64,000 nucleotides of DNA from assembly GCA_031761405.1 (NCBI GenBank), contig JASEVX010000001.1, forward strand, positions 47,911,102 to 47,975,101, given 5' to 3'. The notes under the pieces are model-generated. The model made no database searches. It was given only the letters and a program-made list of their open reading frames with translations, and was not told the DNA's origin. The position numbers and the translations under genes are program-made. Origin of the DNA: Serripes groenlandicus. Lineage: Eukaryota; Mollusca; Bivalvia; Cardiida; Cardiidae. Positions 1 to 10,200 of the stretch are shown here, piece by piece (positions within the stretch are counted from its first letter, which is position 1; each line of letters opens with the position of its first letter).

Positions 1-441
1 TGTCAGGGGGTATGTAGTTTTTATGACCTGGAATATTTTCGGGTCAATATACGCTTCTGTACTTCTCACCTTGGTTAATGAAGATATTTCAAGAAGAAAA
101 AAAGCAAGCACAAAAAAGTCATCTCCTGTGGGGAAACTGCTCATTATGAACTATTTTTACAATGTTTACAATTGTTTTTGAGAATTTTACATTCATTTAT
201 AGAGAATTTACTTATTTTTTGCCTTGATGTTTTCAAGATTACATGTTAGAAAGAGTTGACACAAATCTCTTATTATCTCATCGAACCTTTTCTACCTGAT
301 AGCTTTGTTTATATAATATTGGTCACTTTTCCTACATTCTTAAAGGCATCAAATAAGTATAAGAGAAAGTAGTTTAACACCTGTGACCACCGTAGGACAA
401 CTGTTATACCCTTGGCTTTATTTGATTGGTATAAACAAATA

Positions 442-607
442 TTAACCCTATTCCCTCATACAATTCTGCAGCAGACGACTTTGAACATATTTTGTCAAAA
501 AATAGAAAATCTCTATAATTGAATGGATAACATAATTATGACTAAAAGTTCAAAAATCTGTCTGCTGCAGAGGCGTGAGAAAGCGTCTACATGAGGGAAA
601 GGGTTAA
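442..607. mobile_element. TTAA foldback MITE (piggyBac-like), internally deleted copy
   Basis: The ends are TTAACCCT... and ...GGGAAAGGGTTAA. Subterminal inverted CTGCAGCAGACG / GTCTGCTGCAG boxes follow. At 166 bp it lacks the central hairpin of the ~228-bp full form. TTAA target sites and CCC-starting inverted repeats are piggyBac hallmarks (family knowledge). No transposase gene is in the window. Confidence 0.8.
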
Positions 608-1134
608 GTATCTTTGACTAGAGTAAAAACATGATGGTGATTTTGTTGATTTACACCCTTATGAGTGATTTCTCCTTTTGCCAAAATGCTTTCAATAATC
701 GTCTTCTGCTGATGATTCAAAATGCATATGCATGTTGGAAAAGGACTTAAACTACATAAAGACTTAGCTGATGTAATAGTCATTGCTAACATGATGCTTA
801 CAGTAATGGCTTTTGGTAATGAATAGAATGCAAAGGGTGAAACAGGATCCTATAAGAATACAGCTATATAGTAAAATCTCCCCCACTAGCATTCTGGGAT
901 GATGGATGATACTAGCAGATACATTGATTAACCCTGGAAAAAGTGTGTGGGAGGGAAATTCCAAGGGAAATAAATTGGTTACTTTAGTATAAAAAAAGAT
1001 GGTACATTGGTTGTCTTTCTTGAGTATAATTATGGTTGTTTCATAAACAATGCTGTGATACAACTACAATACTGTTGAAAAGGACATCAAACGAACAAAC
1101 CACTAACAATTTGTTTTCCTCTTTTGTATTTCAG

Positions 1135-1263
1135 GAGTGAGGCTAGACAGAGTGCGAGGAGGTCGACAAAAGTACAAGCGGTCACCAGATTCATTTCCAT
1201 ATGTACAACAAATATTCCCCATTGTCAAAAAACAGTGTATAGACTCAAACTCATCCTTCAACA
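1135..1263 (+). CDS. ERR: ERR exon: DBD C-terminal extension and hinge
   Basis: The acceptor is a pyrimidine-rich tract ending in TTTCAG; the donor is CA|GTAAGT. The exon takes one base from the previous exon and gives one to the next. It encodes [18 protein letters not shown] and then a hinge ending in [10 protein letters not shown]. The [10 protein letters not shown] block is the ERR-type extension that contacts DNA next to the zinc fingers. The exon is followed by a 6.1-kb intron packed with MITEs, a SINE and a Helentron-like element. Confidence 0.94.
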
Positions 1264-4200
1264 GTAAGTTCTGTTAAACCTTAGCTTGATACAAATTGTA
1301 TTTGAAGCATAATCATTTTATGCTATAGAAAACTTTTGAAAACTATGAAAATGAAGAAATTCTTATATAATTTGTAATTTCTCTTTTTCTTACATCTCCT
1401 CTGCATCTAAATTATGCTTTCACTTTTCTAGACAGACGCTCACTTTCCAAGGATGTTTGTTTTTAATACTGTAAATTGTTTTTATATCTGTTTGACCTTT
1501 AGAACTCTTTCCCACCTGCAGAAGCTTTTTGAAGCATCTGTAGCAGATAACCTTTGAAAACATTACGGCAAAAGGAGAAATTGCTCATGATTATAGCAAT
1601 TTCTTCTTTTGTCCCCAATGTTTTCAACTCTCAATTCAATAATTATGATTTCATTTATTGAAATTTTCCAAAGCTTGTTTAAGATGTTTTCAAAGTTGTC
1701 TGCTGCATATCATTTGTATTTGGGAAAGCGTTAAGTGGATTTGAATTTAAGCCAAATCAAGATTCAGCATTTAAATAGTTGTTATGGTAAACCTAATCTG
1801 CAAACAAAAAACTCTCTTTCAACCCTTTCCCACTTCAACAAATAATCAGCAGATGACTTTGATAACATCTCAACAATAATATGGAAATCTCTATAAATGA
1901 AGACATACTTATTGAATAGATTTGAAAACATTGTATCAAATGGAGAAATTGCGCGTTTTGAGCAATTTCTTTTTTTGTCACTAAGTTTTCAAAAGACGTC
2001 TGCTGCAGAGGCGTCAGAAAGCGTCTACATGAGGGAAAGGGTTAATTAATGAGCAATTTCTCCTTTGGCACAATGTTTTCTGTTACATAATTTCATCAAT
2101 ACATGTTACTAAATTAAGTCTAAAAGTATTATTTCATTTCATATTTCCATTCATTCAAAAGAAAATTTCATTTTTGCTATTCAAAAGAACTTATTTAACC
2201 CTTTCCCTCATATACGCGCTTTCGGACGCCTCTGCAGCAGACGGCTTTTTGAAAACATAGTGACAAAAGAAGAAATTGCGCAAAACATGCAATTTCTCCT
2301 TTTGCCACAATGTTTTCCACTTTAAGTCATAGGTTATTCATTCAATTATAGAGATTTCTCTATGTTTTGACAAAATACGTTCAAAGTCGTCTGCTGCAGA
2401 ATTGTCGTATGAGGGAAAGGGTTAACCTTTTCCCACATACACATGCTTTCTGACGCCTTTGAAGCTTAAGACTATTGAACATTACTTTCATTAATAGATA
2501 TTTTTATATATCTGTGCTAAGATCTTTTCCAAGTGGATCTAATGAAATTAATAACAAAAGCTTTCATCTCCTGATATTTTATAATTCCATGCATTAGATG
2601 CAAATGTTTGTAACTCTTACCCCTGAAACAACCTTTTAAATAGCCCTCTTCTGAAAGTATTGGTGAAAGGGGAAATTGCTCAACCTGAAAGATTCCCACA
2701 TCCCATAAGCGCAAATATCTGCAGCAGGTGACTTAATTAATAAGTAAATTGTGTTGTTGCAAACATTGCAACTCCGTGCCAGAATTTAAAAATAATCCAT
2801 TTTTTTACCTTACGTTTTAACCCTTAACCCTTTCCCTCATACGACAATTTTGCAGCAGACGACTTTGAACGTTTTTTGTCAAAGCATAGAAAAATAATTG
2901 AATGGATAACCTATGACAAAAAGTGGAAAACATTGTGGCAAAAGGAGAAATTGCACGTTTTGTGCAATTTCTCCTTTTGTCACTATGTTTTCAAAAAGCC
3001 GTCTGCTGCAAAGGCGTCAGAAAGCGTCTATATGAGGGAAAGGGTTAAGTTTCTGCTGAAGATTATGTGGTATGTGGGAAAAGACAAATTCAATTCACAT
3101 TCTGGTTGTGAAGATTGGGCCTATGGTAGTACTTAAAAACACCTTTCCTAATGAAACTGTCTTTTTCACCGTTGCAGCAGACCAAATTTAGAAATGTTAA
3201 TAATTATTTATAATCATATTTATTTACCTCTTACTGTCTTTTATGGCACACAACATTTAAAGTATTGTAGGGAAAAAAAGAGAAATTAAACAATTCATGA
3301 ATTGTATATCAAGTGTCTTGCTTCCCGTTTTCCAGATTTGTCAGATATCTTTAACCCTTTCCCACATACAACTAACCTGCAACAGACGACTTTGAAATTA
3401 TCAAGGTCAAAATATACAAAATCTCTATACAAGGAGGTATGATTATTGAATAGAGTTGAAATCATTGTGGCAAAGGGAGAAATTGCTCATAATGAGCAAT
3501 TTCTCCTTTTGCCACAATGATTTTTGAAGTGTGTGCTCCAGAGGTGTCAAAAAGCGTCTTTATGTGGGAAAGGGTTAAATCAGACAACTATAAATCTGGT
3601 ATAAGTTATTCTCAGTACCAAACTTATTCAGTGCTGATTAATCTGTAAACCTGTTATGCTAGTTTAACCCTTTCCCACAATCATCAAATCTGCAGCAGAC
3701 GGCTTCAAAAACATCTAGCCGAGCCCCTGTAGCTCAGTCAGTAACAATGTGGGCTGTGAATCCAGGGGTTGTGAGTTCAAATCCCGGCTCGGCCAACATT
3801 CTTTTTACCGTTTGACAAAAGTCACTCTGACAAGAGTCATTCGTCTTTCACCAATGGACCAACACTCTAGGTGGAAAAGCAGCCAATTGCTTGAAAAGTA
3901 TGTTACGTGGAGTACTGGTGTGAGAAAACCAGGAAACATATGAGTAGGTGAACTGGCCGCTGTAATATGACTGAAAAAATTGTTGATAATGGCGTTAAAC
4001 CCCAATCAATCAATCAATCAAATAAATCCATGTGAAAATATAGAATTGATAACATTATGGCAAAAGGTGAAATTGCTCACCATGATCTATTTCTCCTTTT
4101 GTCACAATGGTTTTTAAAAACATGTGTCTGCAGCAGGGAAAGGGTTAAAAGTCATCTGCTGTTAAAACATCAGAGCAACTACATGTTGCATGACACATAA

Positions 4201-7200
4201 TTTTGAAACAGAGTTGAAACTTTTGTGAGAAATTGTTTGTTTGACCCTTAATCACCTGTAGGCACATGTTGACGCCTCTGCAGCAGATGTCTTTTGAATG
4301 ATGAGCAATTTCACCATTTGCCACAATGTTTTCAACTCTAGTTTAATAATTACCCTCATACGACAATTCGGCAGCAGACGACTTTGAACATATGTTGTCA
4401 AAACATAGAAAATCTCTTAAATTGAATGGATAACCTATGACTAGAAGTGGAAAAGATTGTGTCAAAAGAAGAAATTGCTCGTTTTGAGCAATTTCTTCTT
4501 TTGTCACTATGTTTTCAAAAAGCCGTCTGTTGCAGAGGTGTCAGAAAGCGTCTATATGAGGGAAAGGGTTAATAATTAGACTCTTTTATGGAGATTTTTC
4601 AGATTGGATGTATGTGGGAAAGGGTAGAGCAATTTCTTTTCTTTTTTCCCCACAATATTTTCAAAGGTTGATTACTGCAAAGCCTGCACTAGTTGTCTGT
4701 ATCAGTACAAAGGGTATGATCTGTCAGATAGAGTATGTATATATCTCCAGTGCATGAGAAAATGTACACATTGGCATTTCTGAACAGTGTAGGTTCAGAT
4801 CATCTTATCCACCTGCTCAGTCTAATCAGAAAATTACAAGTTGACAGAATCTGTGAACAATGTAGATCTTGATAAGACTGCAGATGCTCAGGCTGGTCTG
4901 TATCTATACTGTTCACAGAAGCCTTTTCTCATGCACAGTCTCATATGTAGAATATCTGCTTTTGTGCCAATATCTGAATAAAACATGATCTTTCCTACTG
5001 CTTTCTGCTTTATGTCAAAGCTATTTTATATATCGAATAGATATTTGTCTTGGGAAAGAACTAATCTACTTATGCATGCTCTATACTTTGTAATTAGTTT
5101 TTAGCTCGACTATTCGAAGAATATGAGAGCTATACTACTCACCCTGGCGTCGGCGTCGGCGTCGGCGTCCACGTCAAACTTTGGTTAAGGTTTTGCATGC
5201 AAGTTCTAAAATACTACATGTATTGCATTGAAACTTTCTACAACCCTACCAAACTATCACACCAATGTAGATTATCAAGTTAGATAACTCTGTCCTGCAT
5301 TTTATGCAAGTTATGGCCCTTTTTTACTTAGAAATTCTGGTTAAAGTTTTGCGTGCAACTAAAGTAAGAGTCCATATCTCGGTATTTACTTGATGCATTG
5401 CATTGAAACTTTCTACAACCCTACCCAACTATCCCACCTGTGTAGATTATCAAGTAAGATAACTCTATCCTGCATTTTATGCAAGTTATGGCCCTTTATT
5501 TACTTAGAAATTCTGGTTAAAGTTTTGCGTGCAACTAAATTAAGAGTCCATATCTCAGTATATACTTGATGCATTGCATTGAACCTTTCTACAACCCTAC
5601 CCAACTATCACACCTATGTAGATTATCAAGTAAGATAACTCTATCCTGCATTTTATGCAAGTTATGGTACTTTTTTTACTTAGAAATTCTGGTTAAAGTT
5701 TTGCATGCAACTAAATTAAGAGTCCATATCTCAGTATTTACTTGATGCATTGCATTGCAACTTTCTACAACCTTACCCAACTATTACACCTGTGTAGATT
5801 ATCAAGTATGATAACTCTATTCTGCATTTTATGCAAGTTATGGCCCTTTTTTTACTTAGAAATTCTGGTTAAAGTTTTGCGTGCAACTAAATTAAGAGTT
5901 CACGTCTCAGTAAATACTTGATGCATTGCATTGAAACTTTCTACAACCCTACCCAACTATCACACCTGTGTAGATTATCAAGTATGATAACTCTATCCTG
6001 CATTTTATGCAAGTTATGGCCTTTTTGGACTTATAAATTCTGGTTAAAGTTTTGCATGCAACTACATAAAGAGACCATCTCTTAGTAACTACTTGATGCA
6101 TTGCATTGAAACTTTATACAGCACTTACCAACCATCACATCTAATCATCTATGTAAACAATCAAGTATGATTACTCTATCCAGCATTTTATGCAAGTTAT
6201 GGACCTTTTTGGACTTAAAGTTTTGCAACTACATTTAGAGTGTAATCTCAGTTACAACTTGAAAAATTGTATTGAAACTTTATACAACCTTTCCCAATTG
6301 CACAACTATAAACACAACCAATTATGATAACTCTATCCTGTATATGGTACAAATTGTTGCCCTTTTTTTAACTTAGAAATTATGGTTAAAGGTTTGCGTG
6401 AAACTACATTAAGAGTCCATATCTGAGTAACTACTTGATGCATTCCATTGAAAGGTTATACAACCCTTTCTAACCATCACACCTATGAAAATAATCATGT
6501 TAAATAACACTATCCTGCATATAATGCAAATTATCACCCACTAAGAAATTGTGGTTAATGTTTTGCATGCAACTACATTAGAGTCTATTATCTCAGTAAC
6601 TTAAATAAGCGGTGGAATAGTCGAGCACGCTGTCCTCCGACAGCTCTTGTTTAATTCTATGCTCTACAAGCAGAATAGATGTATGCAATGTGGTGGGGGG
6701 AAATAAAGTACATTCTCTTGTTTCTGTAGCTTTCTTGCATTCCAAAGTTTGATAACATTGCTGCATATTATTTTTTGAAACATCATTGTATAAGACCAGA
6801 GAAATGTGATCATTTGTGTTGAAACTCAAGGATCACTTCTCTGGTGTCTGTCAGTCTATCTGTCTGCCAGCTTTAACTTATTTGGTTGTATGCATTTAGG
6901 GTATTGGAAGACAACTCATTTTGTTCATTGAACATTCATGTTATATGCTTTAACCCTTTCCCTCATATAGACGCTTTCTGATGCCTACAGCTTTTTGAAA
7001 ACATTGTGCAAAAGAAGAAATTGCTCAAAACAAGCAATTACTCCTTTTGCCACAATGTTTTCCACTTTTAGTCATAGGTTATCAATTCAATTAAAGAGAT
7101 TTTCTATCTTTTGACAAAACATGTTCAAAGTCGTCTGCTGCAAAATTGTGGTATGAGGGAAAGGATTAAGCATCAAAAGAGTTGTGGAAACTAAAATTCC

Positions 7201-10200
7201 AAACAAGTAAATAGACTGCACTGGCTTTGTTATTCACTATATATTTAATCCAGGTTTTAGCTTATTTATGCTTCTTCTTGCTTTTGATTATAGATATTGT
7301 TAACATTGTGCTATTTTCTGGTGTATTTTACAGCTAAGCCTTATGTTTCAGTCTCAGAGAACAAAACTCTGATGCAACTCATCAAAATCGAGAACCAGCT
7401 AGAAAAGCTTTATGCACGACCAGATCCAAATGTGCCAGACGATGAAACCAAATTCCTCACTGTCATGTCAGATCTTGCAGACAGGGAACTTGTCATTACA
7501 ATCAGTTGGGCCAAACAGGTTCCAGGTATGACTCTTCTTCTTTGACACAAACTAGATGTGAGGGTCTTTATTGCATCTCTGTTTCTACATCAAATTAGGA
7601 CTACATTTTTAGAATGTAAGCGTGGTTTTCACCAGAGCCTGGACTGTTAGTATGCGCTTTAACACTACATTTTTTCCTGATGCTGTTTATTTCTATACAG
7701 TCAAATTGGTGTCAAGACAGTATACTGTTAACACACTTTTCCACATAGAGAGAATCTGCCATACATGGCTGTGAAATCTTCTGGTGGGAAAATGACTGAA
7801 TGAAGTTATAATTTCCGGAGCACTGTTGGAAAGTGTTAACACTTTTCTAAATACAGATTTCTTTTGATGTTTCTGCAGCAGAAATCCCTTAAACATGTGA
7901 GAAAAGAAAAAATGGTTTAAAAATAAAATGTCCCAGATCTAATTGAGACAACTTGAATTACTTCATGTACCTACAACATAGGACCTGAATGATAATTGCA
8001 GAGATACCATACACTAACGACTACTTTCCACCTACTTAGGGGTTCTGTTCCAATATTGAGCTTTTTTGCCTTTACAATGTAGCTGATACCACACTTTTGG
8101 TTGTCTGCTATGGACAAATATATGACCTGGAAGTGTAACACTTATACTAAGAGAATAAAGGAGAACCACAGAAGAAATGAGTTGTTTTTAAAAAAAATCT
8201 TCTTTCTTTTTTATACCCTTGGAATCAAAGATTCAGAATATCGTTTGTCTGTGGTAATTACTTTAAATCCTTTCCCACACATAGACAAATTATGAAAACA
8301 TTGTGGCAAATAGAGAAATTGCTCACAATGAGCAATTTATCCAATTGCTACAAGGTTTTCAACTCTTATTTAATAATAAAACTCATTTATAGAGATATTT
8401 CATATTTCTGTCAATATGTTTTCAAAGTGGTCTGCTGCAGATTGGTTGTATGTGGGAAAGGATTAACATTGGCCAATATTCACGAATACATCTTGCATCA
8501 CAGTGTTTTCAAAAGGTGTCTGCTGCAGAATCTGTCAAAAGTCATATGTTTCAGGTTAATTTATGATGCATGTTTGTTTTATCTCATGATATATCTGTGT
8601 AGTTTTAAATCAACATCTTATGTTATGATTTTTGTAGGTTTTTCGAGCCTGAGTCTTTCGGATCAAATGAATCTCCTTCAACATTCATGGTTGGAAATCA
8701 ACTTACTCAATCTCATCAACAGATCATCCCCATATCATGGCATTCTGAAGGTAATATAGTATTATTTACTTTCTCCCACATCCAGACACATTTTCATGTA
8801 TCTGCATCAGACCACTTTTGAAAACACATTGACAAAATGTGAAATTGGTTTTTTGGCCGGATTGCTCTAGCAATTCCGGTCTATAGATTGGCGATGTCTG
8901 TCTGTCTGTTCGTCAACATTTTGGTTAAAGTTTCAGGTTGAGGCAAAATCTCAGCACTGGAAACGGTTACAAACTTGAAACTTTGCCTGAAGGTAACCAG
9001 TAACAAGTTCTATTGATTTCTATGGTTATTTTTACCTTGACCTTGGTTTGTTGATTTTCAAGGTCAAATTGCCGACAATCCGGCCTTACCGTCTTCAGCG
9101 GTTTCTTGCATATTTGTTGTATGTGGGAAAAGGTTAGTTATTTAGAGGCATCTGCTTCGAAGTATCTGAACAAAATGATAAGAGTTTGAAATATGATATT
9201 TGTCTGATGGGCCTTGGCTGGGTGACACTTTCGGATCACTTCTCCATCTGCTGTCAGTCTGTCCGTCACACTTTGACTAGTCTATTGGATACTGGTACAG
9301 GGACCTGGCTCAAAGTTGTCTATGAACACTTGTGATATACAGCTGCATATTTGTATGGAAAGAAGAACTTGTTCATTTTGAGCAATGTTTAGTGTCCAAC
9401 AATTTGATGAATAAAAATACGGTTTCATTTAAGAAATTTAAAAAAAAAGCATTTGAATTGCTTTCCCCGGTATGTTTTCAGATTGAGAAAAACAATGCAA
9501 CCTGAAAACGTTGATGGAAACAAGCTATTAATTTTCTGGTACAATTTCTTCCAATCGCATGTCTGCTAGAGAAATATGAAAAAGATTCTGTATGAGGAAA
9601 TACTTTGGCTTCAATAGGTTGTGGTGTCGCCTACCTTGACAGTGAGACAGATCATTAATCCCTAGCATGTCTGTCTCTTACTCTTTCACTTACTGCCTTA
9701 TTAGCAAACAACACATTGTGTTCCTTCAAAATTGCTTGTTTACAGTATATCAATACAGTTCTACATACAGGGATAACAATGTGGTTTTTTTTTTAGATCG
9801 CCGAGGATTATAAACTCACCGCAGATCAAGCAGAACAATTTGGATGTGCCAAAGAATTGGACACTTTAACCCGGAAAATGTGTAAAAAATTCACCAGCCT
9901 CAATATCACCAAGGAGGAATATCTACTTTTAAAGAGCATTATCCTCTTCAATATTGGTAAGAGCATTACTTAACCTTATCACACATATAACATGTCTGCA
10001 GCAGATGACTTTTAATAACATCTGGGCAAAGATCTGGTAAATCTCCCTAAATGAATGTATAATTCAGTAATAAATTGAAAACATTTCGGTAAAAGTAGAA
10101 ATTGCTTATTATGAGCAATTCCTATTTTTGACACAATTTACAGAAATCGTCTGATGATACAAGGTCAAAATAAGTCTGAAGGTGGGAAATAGTTGATTGT

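Noticed and set aside
2876..3136. Recurrent small ORFs with [17 protein letters not shown]
   Set aside because: The same peptide appears at every young MITE copy because it translates the central hairpin and arms. There is no sign of a conserved protein.
3718..3795. Possible functional tRNA gene
   Set aside because: The acceptor-like ends pair, but the anticodon and T arms do not form proper stems. The sequence continues into a SINE body with an AATC tail.
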